A stretch of 64,000 bases of DNA from Muribaculaceae bacterium (GTDB lineage: Bacteria > Bacteroidota > Bacteroidia > Bacteroidales > Muribaculaceae), in NCBI GenBank assembly GCA_009775125.1, contig VSPD01000003.1, positions 62,001 through 126,000 on the forward strand, written 5' to 3'. This document shows positions 37,664-46,900 of the stretch, in pieces. The position numbers and the translations under genes were made by a program. The stretch's first letter is position 1. Each line of letters opens with the position of its first letter. The notes under the pieces were generated by a model that did no database searches, was not told where the DNA came from, and saw nothing but the letters and a program-made list of their open reading frames with translations.

Positions 37664-38458
37664 ATGGCATACGATCAAGGACACAAATATAAATTAGGTG
37701 TGGCGCTAAGCGGCGGCGGAGCCCGCGGCCTGGCTCATGCCGGTGCGCTGAAAGCCATCGAGGAAGCCGGTCTGCGCCCCGACATCATTGCAGGCGTGAG
37801 CGCCGGCTCAATCGTGGCCGTGATGTACTCCGCCGGCATAAGCCCCGACAGGATTCTCGAACTTTTCTCCAACGGCCGTTTCAGCGACTTCGCCGAATTC
37901 AGCATCGGCAAGGGCGGACTGCTCAAAATGGACCGTTTCATCCGGGTCATAGCCAAATCGCTCGGAGCATACAAACGCCTCGAAGAACTGCCAATCCCAA
38001 CATTCATCGGTGCCACCGACTTCGACCACGGCGTAGCCGTCGAGTTTCACGAAGGCGACATAAACCCCATCATCAAGGCATCGTGCAGCATACCCGTGGT
38101 GTTTCCGCCCGTCTCAATCGGAGGCACAGCCTACGTCGACGGAGGCGTGCTCCGCAACCTTCCGGCTTGGACCATACGCGACAAATGCGAACGCCTCATC
38201 GGCATCAACGTTAGCCCCCTGGGCCGAGTAAAAACCGACCCGTCGATTTTCGAGATAGCCATGCGCTCCTACTCCCTGCTGGCAAAAGCAAACCAGAAAC
38301 AAGACATGGACGTGTGCGACCTTGTGGTGCAGACGCGCGAGCTCACCCACCGCAAAGTTTTCGACCTCAAAGAAATAAACAAAGTATTCACCTCCGGTTA
38401 CGTAAACATGCGCAAGACCCTGCGCGACGCCGGATGGTGGCAAACCGACACAAAATAA
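37664..38458 (+). CDS. Patatin-like phospholipase (RssA/YlbK type)
   Basis: This 264-residue serine lipase-like protein has the oxyanion-loop GGGARG (LSGGGARGLAHAGAL), the nucleophile motif GVSAGS (GxSxG) and the catalytic Asp in DGG (YVDGGVLRN), the full Ser-Asp dyad of patatins. It has no signal peptide, so it probably acts on membrane lipids from the cytoplasm; the substrate is unknown. It follows hflX by nine bases and precedes the GH13 gene by 36. Confidence 0.92.
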   Translation: MAYDQGHKYKLGVALSGGGARGLAHAGALKAIEEAGLRPDIIAGVSAGSIVAVMYSAGISPDRILELFSNGRFSDFAEFSIGKGGLLKMDRFIRVIAKSLGAYKRLEELPIPTFIGATDFDHGVAVEFHEGDINPIIKASCSIPVVFPPVSIGGTAYVDGGVLRNLPAWTIRDKCERLIGINVSPLGRVKTDPSIFEIAMRSYSLLAKANQKQDMDVCDLVVQTRELTHRKVFDLKEINKVFTSGYVNMRKTLRDAGWWQTDTK

Positions 38459-38494
38459 TCCTTTTCTTCTACTTAATTCTTAATTCATCACACA

Positions 38495-40183
38495 ATGTCA
38501 TCCACTCCAAAGCCAATCATATACCAACTCCTTCCGCGCCTTTATACCAACTACTGCAAAGAGCAAGTAAAGAACGGCACCATCGGCCAAAACGGATGCG
38601 GAAAGCTCAACGACATCACACCAGGCATCCTCTCTGAAATACGCCGCCTGGGAGCCACACATGTGTGGTACACAGGCGTAATCGAGCACGCCCACGACAC
38701 CGACTACACCGCCCACGGCATCCCTCGCCACAACCCGCACGTAATAAAAGGCCATGCCGGAAGCCCCTATGCCATTACCGACTATTACGACATCGACCCC
38801 GACCTCGCCGTCGACGTCGACAACCGTATCGCCGAATTCGAGGCCCTGGTCAAGCGCACGCATAAAGCCGGGCTAAAAGTGATAATCGACTTCGTGCCAA
38901 ACCACGTCGCCCGCCAATACCACTCCGACGCTAAACCCAAAGGCATTGCCGACCTCGGCGACGGCGACAACACCGACATGTTCTTCTCTCCGTCCAACAA
39001 CTTCTACTACATCACCCGCCAGCAATTTGCCCCCGAAGGTGTCGACCTCGGCGAAGGCCCCGACGCCTACGTCGAATTCCCCGCCCGCGCCTCAGGCAAC
39101 GACTGCTTCACAGCCTTCCCCGGCGTAAACGACTGGTACGACACCGTAAAGCTCAACTACGGCATCGACCCCTGGAACGGCTCCCGCCATTTCGACCCTA
39201 TCCCTCCCACATGGCTTAAAATGCTCCACATCCTGCGCTATTGGGCTTCAAAGGGCGTCGACGGTTTCCGTTGCGACATGGTGCACATGGTGCCTGTCGA
39301 ATTTTGGCAGTGGGCTATTCCCAACGTCCGCTCCCACTATCCCGACATGATTTTCATCGCCGAGATATACGACACCGGCCTCTACCGGCCCTACATCGCC
39401 GCCGGATTCAACTATCTCTACGACAAGGTCAACCTCTACGACACGCTCGTGGGCATACAGTGCCACAACCTCTCTGCGGCCGCCATCACATCATGCTGGC
39501 AGACCGTCGAAGGCATCGCTCCTCACATGCTCAACTTCCTTGAAAACCACGACGAGGTGCGCTTCGCCTCGCGCTTCTACGTCGGCGACGCTCAAAAAGT
39601 ACTGCCCTCGCTCGTGGTAAGCGCCATGCTCAACACCGGCCCGTTCATGCTCTACGGCGGCCAGGAACTCGGCGAAGATGCCGCGGGAGCACCCGGCTAT
39701 TCCGGCGACGACGGACGCACATCCATATTCGACTACACCATAATGCCAAAAGTGCAGAAGTGGCTCAACAACGGCTCTTGCGACGGCCCCCTCACATATG
39801 CCGACGAGCAACTGCGCGAGCAATATGCCCGTGTCCTCACTCTCTGCACACGCGAACACGCCATAACCGAAGGCTCATTCTTCGACCTGATGTACGTCAA
39901 CTACCACAACCCGGCCTTCAACCCCCACCGCCACTACGCCTTCATCCGTTCCTGTGCCGGTTCAGCCCTCATCATAGCCGTGAACTTCTCCTCAACGCCT
40001 GCCGAAATGGGCATCAACATCCCCACCCACGCCTTCGAAGCACTCGGCATCAAACCCGGACGCTACCGCGCCACCGAGCTCCTCTCCGGCACCCGCCAAG
40101 CCAAAGACATCACCGCCGACACCCCCTTCACCACCGCCGTCCCCCCCTACGGCGCCGCCATCTGGAAAATCAAAACAACCTAA
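38495..40183 (+). CDS. GH13 alpha-amylase family enzyme (cytoplasmic)
   Basis: This 562-residue enzyme has no signal peptide. All four GH13 regions are present: DFVPNH, GFRCDMVH (nucleophile Asp), FIAEIYD (acid/base Glu) and FLENHDE (third Asp). A C-terminal beta domain begins near 470. It probably acts on maltodextrin or glycogen inside the cell, complementing the exported GH97 and GH31 enzymes; the precise reaction (hydrolysis or transfer) cannot be told from sequence. It is the third gene of the hflX group and ends shortly before a field of heptamer repeats. Confidence 0.92.
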   Translation: MSSTPKPIIYQLLPRLYTNYCKEQVKNGTIGQNGCGKLNDITPGILSEIRRLGATHVWYTGVIEHAHDTDYTAHGIPRHNPHVIKGHAGSPYAITDYYDIDPDLAVDVDNRIAEFEALVKRTHKAGLKVIIDFVPNHVARQYHSDAKPKGIADLGDGDNTDMFFSPSNNFYYITRQQFAPEGVDLGEGPDAYVEFPARASGNDCFTAFPGVNDWYDTVKLNYGIDPWNGSRHFDPIPPTWLKMLHILRYWASKGVDGFRCDMVHMVPVEFWQWAIPNVRSHYPDMIFIAEIYDTGLYRPYIAAGFNYLYDKVNLYDTLVGIQCHNLSAAAITSCWQTVEGIAPHMLNFLENHDEVRFASRFYVGDAQKVLPSLVVSAMLNTGPFMLYGGQELGEDAAGAPGYSGDDGRTSIFDYTIMPKVQKWLNNGSCDGPLTYADEQLREQYARVLTLCTREHAITEGSFFDLMYVNYHNPAFNPHRHYAFIRSCAGSALIIAVNFSSTPAEMGINIPTHAFEALGIKPGRYRATELLSGTRQAKDITADTPFTTAVPPYGAAIWKIKTT

Positions 40184-40184
40184 T

Positions 40185-40262
40185 CAATTCACAATTCACA
40201 ATGCACGATGCACAATTATCCTACATAGCGTAGCCAATCGTGCATTGTGCATCGTGCATTAG
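40185..40262. repeat. Heptamer repeat (GTGCATT) hairpin, family D copy 1
   Basis: The left arm is built of ACAATGC/ACGATGC heptamers and the right arm of GTGCATT/GTGCATC heptamers, forming a long imperfect hairpin around CTACATAGCGTAG. It begins directly after the GH13 stop codon. Confidence 0.8.
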
Positions 40263-40271
40263 AACCACCAA

Positions 40272-40382
40272 CCCGTTAGGAACGCAATCCTCCGGATTGT
40301 GTTCCACCCCAAAAAAAAGATGCACAACCGGCCTACATCGCGTAGCCGATTGTGCATCGTGCATTGTGAATTGTGCATTAAA
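40272..40382. repeat. Family C unit plus heptamer repeat, family D copy 2
   Basis: TTAGGAACGCAATCCTCCGGATTGTG (as two short arms) at 40274-40300 is followed by a heptamer hairpin at 40319-40382 with CTACATCGCGTAG in the loop and GTGCATC/GTGCATT/GTGAATT units. It ends just after the prfB stop, between convergent genes. Confidence 0.78.
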
Positions 40383-40384
40383 TT

Positions 40385-41504
40385 TTATTCCTCTTGCGCT
40401 CCGGCAAATTCCATCAGGTATGCCTTGATGAAACCGTCGAGGTCGCCGTCCATCACACCGCCTACGTCGGAGGTCTGGTAGCCCGTGCGGTGGTCCTTGA
40501 CACGGCGGTCGTCGAACACATAGGAGCGAATCTGCGAGCCCCACTCTATTTTCATCTTGCCGGCCTCTACCTTTGCCTGCTCGGCAAGGCGATGCTGCAA
40601 TTCCTTGTCATAAAGGATAGAGCGGAGTTGGCGCAGGGCGTTCTCCTTGTTCTTGGGTTGGTCGCGCGTCTCGGTGTTCTCGATAAGGATTTCCTCCTTC
40701 TCGCCCGTATAGGGGTCGGTGAACTGGTAGCGCAGGCGCACGCCCGACTCCACCTTGTTCACATTCTGGCCGCCGGCGCCTCCCGATCGGAAAGTATCCC
40801 AAGAGAGCAATGCCGGCTCGACTTTCACCTCGATAGTGTCGTCGACAAGCGGCGTCACGAATACCGAGGCAAACGATGTCATGCGCTTGCCTTGGGCGTT
40901 ATATGGCGATACGCGCACCAGACGGTGCACACCGTTCTCGCTTTTGAGATAGCCGTAGGCGAAATCGCCCTCGACATTCACGGTACACGACTTTATGCCG
41001 GCCTCGTCGCCCTCGAGCAAGTTGGCCACCGACGTCTTGTAGCCCTTTTTCTCGCACCAGCGCAGATACATGCGCATAAGCATCTCGGCCCAGTCCTGGC
41101 TTTCGGTGCCGCCTGCTCCGGAATTAATTTTGAGCACCACGCCAAGTTTGTCTTCCTCGCGGCGGAGCATATTCTTCAATTCCAGGGCCTCTGTCAATTC
41201 CATGGCACGGGCATAGAGAGCGTCGAGTTCAGGCTCCTCGATGAGGCCTTCCTTTACGAAGTCGAAGCCTACGGCGAGTTCCTCGACGGCGGAAGCCACA
41301 TCGTTGTAGCCCGTGATCCACGAGCGTATGTCCGATACCTTTTTCATTTGTGCACGCGCCCGGTCGGGATCCTCCCAGAAGTCAGGGACATGCGTGCGGA
41401 GTTCTTCTTCTTCGACTTCGATCAGCTTGCTGTCGATGTCAAAGATACCTCCTCAGCGCCAACATGCGCTCTTGCGTCTCTTTTAATTGTTCTTGTGTAA
41501 TCAT
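40385..41504 (-). CDS. prfB: Peptide chain release factor 2 with programmed +1 frameshift
   Basis: RF2 ends translation at UGA and UAA. A 21-codon first frame starts at ATG 41504 and ends at CTT before an in-frame TGA (41439-41441). Shifting one base forward at CTT TGA C continues with GAC into the long frame, giving about 372 residues. The site AGG AGG TAT CTT TGA C is the classical autoregulatory signal, including the Shine-Dalgarno-like AGGAGG. The long frame has the GGQ loop (RSGGAGGQNVNKVES) and RF2-type anticodon region. Annotating from the internal Met at 41347 would wrongly truncate it. Confidence 0.96.
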
Positions 41505-41550
41505 TTTGTTTGTTTTATGGTGATGAATATTCTTATGATATTGTCAACAA

Positions 41551-41882
41551 TGTAGGGACGCACGACTCGTGCAATGCGATTCAAATAAGAATTGCTGTGG
41601 GGAAGAAGCGCGTAGCGCTTCAAGATAGTAGCCGTGGGTGGAGCGATAGCGTAACCCACGGTATGCGGATTGGAATCATCCGCGGTATTGGAGCGAGCGA
41701 CAGCGTAGCGTTCTGCATCACGGTTGGCATAGTCGAACGCTCCGGCAGGCTCCGCTCCAAATCCCCGGTTGCCTACGTCCTTTTTCCGTGGGTTCGGTCG
41801 AGGCTCCGCCACGCCCTCACCCACGGCTACTTTCGGAAATCGCTACGCGATTATTTGATAACCCTTTTTTGAGCCGTATTGG
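41551..41882. repeat. Hairpin-module mosaic repeat, family A copy 6
   Basis: It opens with GTAGGGACGCACGACTCGTG and carries GAAGCGC-GTA-GCGCTTC at 41605-41621, where copies 2 and 4 have GAATCGC-GTA-GCGATTC: a paired T-A to G-C change. The CCGTGGGT/ACCCACGG stem, GGAGCGAGCGACAGCGTAGCG and a terminal AATCGC-TAC-GCGATT follow. It lies between the prfB 5' end and the TlpA-like gene. Confidence 0.85.
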
Positions 41883-41889
41883 CCTGCTT

Positions 41890-41950
41890 ATTCACAAGCC
41901 GGAGGGTTCTTTGCCTGTGGCAAAGCGCTCCGCGGTAAGTGTTCCTGCCT
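41890..41950. repeat. Family C unit downstream of the TlpA-like gene
   Basis: TTCACAAGCCGGAGGGTTC is followed by a CTGTGGCAAAG hairpin variant and AGTGTTCCTGCC. It lies directly after the stop codon of the leftward TlpA-like gene. Confidence 0.68.
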
Positions 41951-41952
41951 GT

Positions 41953-42978
41953 TTATTTCAATGCCTCGGCCACGGCGGCACGGAGGTCGTCGCCTTGGAG
42001 GTCGCGGAAGATAATTTTTCCGTCGGGACCGAAAAGGATTATGCAGGGGATGCCGAGGATGCCGTAAGCGTCGGTGGGCACGTTTTGCGCATTGGTCACC
42101 ACGGTCCAGGGTATTTCGAGACGTGTGGCGGCGCGCAGCGTATCTTCGGGCTTGTCCCACACGGCAATGCCTACTATGTCGAGCGGAGCGTCGGCATATT
42201 GCTTTTGTATTTCTTTGAGCACGGCAATCTCGCGGATGCACGGCCCGCACCAGCTTGCCCAGAAGTCGACAAGCGTGTAGCGGCCCTTGCCGGCATAGTC
42301 GCTCAGGCGATGCGTGTTGCCCTCATGGTCGGTGAACTCGAAATCGGTCATCATCTTGCCGGCCGAGGTATTGTCTTTCTTTGTCATGGAATCGACCATG
42401 CGCTGTACGCGCTTGTAAGAAGCAAGCTCGGGATGCTTTGCAAGATAAGCATTCAGTTCGGGCAGCGTGGGGAAGCAGCCCGAGGCAATGTTCATGAACA
42501 CATAATATCCTACGGGATTGTCCGCGTTCTCGGCCACGGTGGCGAGAGCGAAATCATTGTAGCGGTCGATTACGGCCTGACGGGCAGCGTCTTCGGTGGC
42601 GCTGTCGTATGTAACGGCAATGGAGTTGAGCGAGTCGACAAACGCATTGAAACGGTCGTTGAGCATCGAGCCTACCGCGCGACGCGATTTCTCGCTGATG
42701 GCGATTGAGCCGTCTTCAAGAATCAGGTCGCCGAGGCGCGAACCGTCGGAAGCAATGATGCGGGCCATAACCGGCTCGTCGATTTCGCCTTTAAACAGGG
42801 CCGCGCCCTCGTCGTTTACGAGAGTAGAGTCAATTTTGTCGGTCGTGTCGTAATTTACAAGATACACCACCGCTCCTTCATCGAGGTCGGTGGCGGGATG
42901 CAACACTTTATACGGGGCGGCATAGGCCGAGGCCACTGTTGCACATGCAAGAATAAGAGATGTAATTCGCATTGGCAT
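41953..42978 (-). CDS. TlpA-like thioredoxin-fold protein with DUF4369-like N-terminus
   Basis: A 341-residue exported protein (signal ACATVASAYA). The N-terminal part, with YKVLHPATDLDEGAVVYLVNY split over strands, looks like DUF4369, and the C-terminal thioredoxin fold has the redox motif WCGPC (FWASWCGPCIREI). Such proteins reduce disulfides in the periplasm or on lipoproteins; the partner is unknown. It is the last of three leftward genes for envelope proteins, 57 bases after the FadL-like gene, with a terminator-like hairpin in between. Confidence 0.88.
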   Translation of the reverse strand: MPMRITSLILACATVASAYAAPYKVLHPATDLDEGAVVYLVNYDTTDKIDSTLVNDEGAALFKGEIDEPVMARIIASDGSRLGDLILEDGSIAISEKSRRAVGSMLNDRFNAFVDSLNSIAVTYDSATEDAARQAVIDRYNDFALATVAENADNPVGYYVFMNIASGCFPTLPELNAYLAKHPELASYKRVQRMVDSMTKKDNTSAGKMMTDFEFTDHEGNTHRLSDYAGKGRYTLVDFWASWCGPCIREIAVLKEIQKQYADAPLDIVGIAVWDKPEDTLRAATRLEIPWTVVTNAQNVPTDAYGILGIPCIILFGPDGKIIFRDLQGDDLRAAVAEALK

Positions 42979-42990
42979 TAAAAATTACAC

Positions 42991-43023
42991 AATCGTCCCG
43001 GGCTGTGATTGCCCGGGGCGATT
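42991..43023 (-). terminator. GC-rich hairpin after the FadL-like gene
   Basis: AATCGTCCCGGGC (42991-43003) pairs with GCCCGGGGCGATT (43011-43023) with one wobble, followed leftward by GTGTAATTTTT. It could end or reduce transcription into the TlpA-like gene. Confidence 0.6.
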
Positions 43024-43035
43024 GAAATATTGATT

Positions 43036-44655
43036 TTAGAATTTAAAACCGGTGGAGAGAACCAGCGAGGAATTGTTGTCCTGCACTTTCCACGACGGCG
43101 CGTTAAATTCGCCGTAAGATGTGAAGGCCGAGAATTTCGACTCGCGGTGGCGGTAGACATAGGCGGCGTCGATATACCACGATTTGTATTTGTAGCCGAG
43201 GCCGAACGATATGGCGTACATATCCTTGTCGAAAGTATAACTCGGATCGGTGCCGGAAGTGAAAATCTCGATATTGTTGTCGTAAGCGTCGTTCTTCACG
43301 TTGGTAGTCCGGTAGTTGTAACCGGCACGGAGGCTGAACTGGGGAGTCACGCGGTATTCAACACCGAGGCGTATCATCGACGAGCCTTTGAAATAGTTGG
43401 AAATATCGTCGTTGAGATAGTCGTTGGACTCAAACGAGCTGATATATCCGTAGGAGTCGAAGCGCGGAGTCTTTGTCTTCATCGACCCGTAGGCGTCGTA
43501 TTCATAGTCGATGCTGACAATGGCTTGCGAGCCGATTACGGCTGCCGCGCCAAACATCAGCTTCCACGGCGAGTTGAGACGCCAGGGACGGAAAGCGTTT
43601 TCTGTATTCTTGCTTCCTGAAAGAGGATTGTTGCGGTCCTCGGCAAGAGCCGGATTGAGATAAGAATAGTCGACGCTTGCCTCATAAGACTGGTCGAGAC
43701 GGTACCATGTGGGGGTGTGTACGGCGAAACCAATACGGAATTCATTGATAGGCTTCACGATCACGCCGGCCTTGATGTTCCAGCCCGAACCGGAAATGTG
43801 CTTGTAGTTCGACATTTCGAAACCGGCGTTGCCGCGCGGCTGCTCGGCAGTGGCGTTGGGGATAAGCGCGTTTTCCATGCTTTCGGAATAGTATGTCAGG
43901 CGGGTATAGTCGAGGTCGGTGATGCCGAAAGAAATACCCCAGTTCACAATGTTCTCTACATTGCCGCCGAACGAGATATTGTATTCATCGATGTAACCGC
44001 GCTCGCGCACATTGAAAAGGGCGTCGCCGACAGTGCCGTTGCCCGACAGGCCTTGATATGATGTAAGGCCGGTGGGGTTTATCATCCATGAATTATATGC
44101 GAGCGTGCTCAGCCAGTCGATGCCCGAATCAAGATATGGATTGTAGTCGGAGGCAAAGTCCATGTCGGTATATTTCACGCCGTCGTTTGTGGTGTAAGCG
44201 GCAATATAGTCGGAGAGCGACACGTCGGTCGACGGATTGTAACCCGAATACAGACGGTCGAACGAGGCCGTGCGGTTATAAGTCACGCCCCACGAGAACG
44301 TGGGCATGGCCCCGCCGAGGTAGGCTGTGCCTACATAGCCGAAGTTGTTGCAGTAAGCCTTGGTTTGCGACTCCTTGGAGCGGAAACCGTCGAAGGCGGG
44401 GTCGGTCTTGGTGCTTTGGAAGTTGATGTCGAGCGTGGCTCCTACTTCCGACGAGCGGTAGACACCGATGCCGGCCGGGTTCTGGTTGAGCGACGAGAGA
44501 TCGCCGCCAAGAGCGGTGAATGCGCCGCCCATCGACATGAACCGCGCTGTTCCGCGCATTTCGTTGCTGCCGAGTGTGTAAGCGTCGACAGCGCTTTGGG
44601 CAAGGCCTATTGCCGGAATGGCCGCCGCCAATATTGAAACGTAAACTTTTTTCAT
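43036..44655 (-). CDS. FadL/OMPP1-type outer-membrane barrel protein
   Basis: A 539-residue protein has a signal peptide (PAIGLAQ) and a GSNEMRGTARFMSMGGAFTALGGDLSSLNQNPAG-type N-terminus (short motifs ARFMSMGGAF and NQNPAG), which is the FadL/toluene-transporter signature of a hatch in a 14-strand barrel. The end is an aromatic beta strand (LSTGFKF). Relatives carry hydrophobic molecules across the outer membrane; some in Porphyromonas are called hemin receptors, without proof here. The substrate is unknown. Confidence 0.85.
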   Translation of the reverse strand: MKKVYVSILAAAIPAIGLAQSAVDAYTLGSNEMRGTARFMSMGGAFTALGGDLSSLNQNPAGIGVYRSSEVGATLDINFQSTKTDPAFDGFRSKESQTKAYCNNFGYVGTAYLGGAMPTFSWGVTYNRTASFDRLYSGYNPSTDVSLSDYIAAYTTNDGVKYTDMDFASDYNPYLDSGIDWLSTLAYNSWMINPTGLTSYQGLSGNGTVGDALFNVRERGYIDEYNISFGGNVENIVNWGISFGITDLDYTRLTYYSESMENALIPNATAEQPRGNAGFEMSNYKHISGSGWNIKAGVIVKPINEFRIGFAVHTPTWYRLDQSYEASVDYSYLNPALAEDRNNPLSGSKNTENAFRPWRLNSPWKLMFGAAAVIGSQAIVSIDYEYDAYGSMKTKTPRFDSYGYISSFESNDYLNDDISNYFKGSSMIRLGVEYRVTPQFSLRAGYNYRTTNVKNDAYDNNIEIFTSGTDPSYTFDKDMYAISFGLGYKYKSWYIDAAYVYRHRESKFSAFTSYGEFNAPSWKVQDNNSSLVLSTGFKF

Positions 44656-44675
44656 GATTTTGCTGAAAAATGGAA

Positions 44676-44732
44676 AAAATCCACCGTCAGGCAGTCGTCA
44701 ACAGATACATGGCGATGACTGTTCGACGGTGG
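44676..44732 (-). terminator. Terminator of the Trp/Gly-rich protein gene
   Basis: CCACCGTC (44681-44688) pairs with GACGGTGG (44725-44732), and inner CAGTC/GACTG extend the stem. Leftward the stem is followed by ATTTTTTCC. Confidence 0.6.
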
Positions 44733-44763
44733 CTTTGCTGTTACATTATTCTATCTTTTGAAA

Positions 44764-45930
44764 TCAACGGCGTCCACGGCCTCCGCCTCCGTTATAACCG
44801 CCGCCTGTGCTGCGGCCCATGCCGGTGGAACGGCCGGAGTTATAAGACGAGCCGGACGAGCGCGACGAGGAAGAACCACGGTTGTAGTTGTAGCCCGACG
44901 AACGCGTCGACGACGAGCCTGTGCCCATCTGGCGGCCACGTGTGCCGGTGTTATATGTGCCGGAATTGTTGACAGTGCCGGTCGAGCCTACTCTGCCGCG
45001 GCCCATATTGCCGGGACGCGATGCCGGTGCGGACGAGGCGGGGCGATATGTGCCGGTGCCGGTGTTTGTAACCGTGCCGGTGGCTCCTGTGCGGCCACGT
45101 CCCATATTGCCGGGGCGTGTCGCCGTGCCGGATGCGCCGGGGCGATAACCGTTGGCTGTGCCTGCGCTGCCTGCCGACGGACGTCGGCCGCCGCCTGCAT
45201 ATGCCGGTGAGTGAGGACGCGACGACCCGGAAGGCGTGATTGGACGAGGAGGCGCAGGCGCCCAGCCATGATTCCAGCCGGGTCCCCAGCCGGGTCCCCA
45301 CGACCATGACGGACCCCATCCCCACGACGGTCCCCATGACCAAGCGGGACCCCACGACCACGACGGGCCCCAGGCCCACGACGGACCGAAGTTCCAGCTA
45401 TACCAGGGGTCGTATATTCCCCAGTTCCACACATACCAGGGCGAGCCGTAGCGCCATGCCCAGGGATCGGACACGACATTGACATTCACCACAGTCTGCG
45501 GCTGTTGGGAATAGTAATACGAGGCAAGGTCATCGTCGCCTGTCTGCGAGATGATGTCGGAATTATGAAACCGCTCGATGCGGCGGGTGTTGGCAAACGT
45601 GTCGCTGCTTTCGAGCGAGTCCACGGCAAGCGTGTCGGCAGCCGACACAAGGAACTGGCCGCGACGGTTGTATTCGTCGACATCGCGCGTAGAGCCGGAA
45701 TTGAACGTATATGTGTCGGCAGCAGGGAAGTCAGACGCTGTGTTAGGCACATAATATGCGCCCTGAGCGGCCTGAGTGGCGGCTTTTTGCCGCTCGGCCT
45801 TCTGCTTGGCTGCTTTGTCGGCGTTGAAATATATATCGTCGTCGTAATAGTTCTGAGCCGATGCCATAAAAGGTATCGCCACCGCTGCCGCGGCTACGAG
45901 CCTGAAAAGAGATTTTTTGTGAGACAACAT
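44764..45930 (-). CDS. Exported low-complexity Trp/Gly/Ser-rich protein
   Basis: I do not recognise a named family. After a signal peptide (FMASAQN, residues 1-26) comes an Asp/Tyr-rich segment and then about 70 residues with repeated GPSWxWGP units (near 175-245). Its last 130 residues are Gly/Ser/Arg/Tyr-rich with repeated RPGNMGRGR units and end GGGRGRR. It has no membrane helix and is probably a secreted or periplasmic structural protein. The low-complexity tail is basic, so binding to nucleic acid or acidic polymers is possible but unproven. A TACCTTTG box lies 69 bases upstream. Confidence 0.75.
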   Translation of the reverse strand: MLSHKKSLFRLVAAAAVAIPFMASAQNYYDDDIYFNADKAAKQKAERQKAATQAAQGAYYVPNTASDFPAADTYTFNSGSTRDVDEYNRRGQFLVSAADTLAVDSLESSDTFANTRRIERFHNSDIISQTGDDDLASYYYSQQPQTVVNVNVVSDPWAWRYGSPWYVWNWGIYDPWYSWNFGPSWAWGPSWSWGPAWSWGPSWGWGPSWSWGPGWGPGWNHGWAPAPPRPITPSGSSRPHSPAYAGGGRRPSAGSAGTANGYRPGASGTATRPGNMGRGRTGATGTVTNTGTGTYRPASSAPASRPGNMGRGRVGSTGTVNNSGTYNTGTRGRQMGTGSSSTRSSGYNYNRGSSSSRSSGSSYNSGRSTGMGRSTGGGYNGGGGRGRR

Positions 45931-45998
45931 GGCTTTGAAATTTTTAAATGCTTGTATTGCTTTATCTTTTAGACGTTTAATTGCTCTAAAAGTTTAGT

Positions 45999-46006
45999 CA
46001 AAGGTA
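45999..46006 (-). promoter_or_regulatory. Probable -7 box of the Trp/Gly-rich gene
   Basis: TACCTTTG on the minus strand matches TAnnTTTG. No TTTG was found at the expected distance. Confidence 0.4.
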
Positions 46007-46160
46007 ATCATTTTTTTCCGAATTACGACCACTAAATACTAAAATAGGCGACAAAAACGACTTTTTTAACAAAAAAGCCGGGCAATGGAGCGCTTCGATT
46101 GCTCGAAAGCCCGATTGCTCGACTTTATTTTTCTTTAATTCCCATGACGGGAGTTTTTGT

Positions 46161-46706
46161 TTATTCGACAGGTTTCATTTCGTAGGCTGCCATGGCGATG
46201 GTGAAGCCCCAGTAAATGAAGGCGATGGAGGTGAGGAATGAAATCATGAACATGTTGGATACCCAGCCTGCTTCAAGGAAGAAGAATCCGATAAGGCAGA
46301 GAAGGATGCCGTTGACGATTCCAAGCCACCAGTATTTCTTTCGGCCCGACGATGCTGACACGAGCGCCTCGATGCCCCAGAAAATAAAGAGGAATGCAAG
46401 GAAATAAGGGAATACCATCTCGGAGAGGATTATGCTGCGGACGAGCATGAAACCGATGAACATGTTCACCACGCCGCCGGCGAGCCACCAGCCCCATCCG
46501 CGGGGTCGGTTTTCACCCGATGAAACACATAGCTGGACGATACCGGCCAGGATAAGGAGCCATCCGAAAATCTGGGAGGCGACTGCATATCCGGCAGCAG
46601 GCCAGAACCAATATGTGAAACCGCCGAGCACCAAGAGGATACCGACAATGAGCACTACCCACCACCAGCGGGTCTGTGCGTAATAAGAGACGTTAAAGGC
46701 TTTCAT
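46161..46706 (-). CDS. HdeD-family (DUF308) membrane protein
   Basis: A 181-residue protein with six hydrophobic segments in three repeated pairs, as in HdeD/DUF308 proteins (WWVVLIVGILLVLGG, GWLLILAGIVQL, ALFIFWGIEAL-like). HdeD contributes to acid resistance in E. coli at high cell density, but the function of Bacteroidetes members is not known. It stands alone. The 160 bases downstream hold two GATTGCTCGA units but no clear terminator. Confidence 0.85.
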   Translation of the reverse strand: MKAFNVSYYAQTRWWWVVLIVGILLVLGGFTYWFWPAAGYAVASQIFGWLLILAGIVQLCVSSGENRPRGWGWWLAGGVVNMFIGFMLVRSIILSEMVFPYFLAFLFIFWGIEALVSASSGRKKYWWLGIVNGILLCLIGFFFLEAGWVSNMFMISFLTSIAFIYWGFTIAMAAYEMKPVE

Positions 46707-46836
46707 AAATCAAATAGTTTATTTGGTTAATTTTTAGATTTTTTCACTATTTGAATCTCTTTTCTGAAATTCATTTATATAACAATACCAAATAAACAAA
46801 GGTTTTTCAAGCATTAACTTTTTTTACAATTCTCGA

Positions 46837-46900
46837 TGCACAATCAGGCTACGCGCTGAAAGCCAATTGTGCATCGTGTATTGTGAATTGTGCATTGTCA
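46837..46900. repeat. Heptamer repeat hairpin, family D copy 3
   Basis: TCGATGCACAATC on the left and repeated GTGCATC, GTGTATT, GTGAATT and GTGCATT units on the right form an imperfect hairpin around GGCTACGCGC. It overlaps the stop codon of the leftward MBL gene and may act as its 3' end structure. Confidence 0.75.

Noticed and set aside
40385..41347. prfB as a truncated or broken gene
   Set aside because: The missing N-terminus is encoded upstream in another frame through a classical +1 frameshift site, so the gene is intact.
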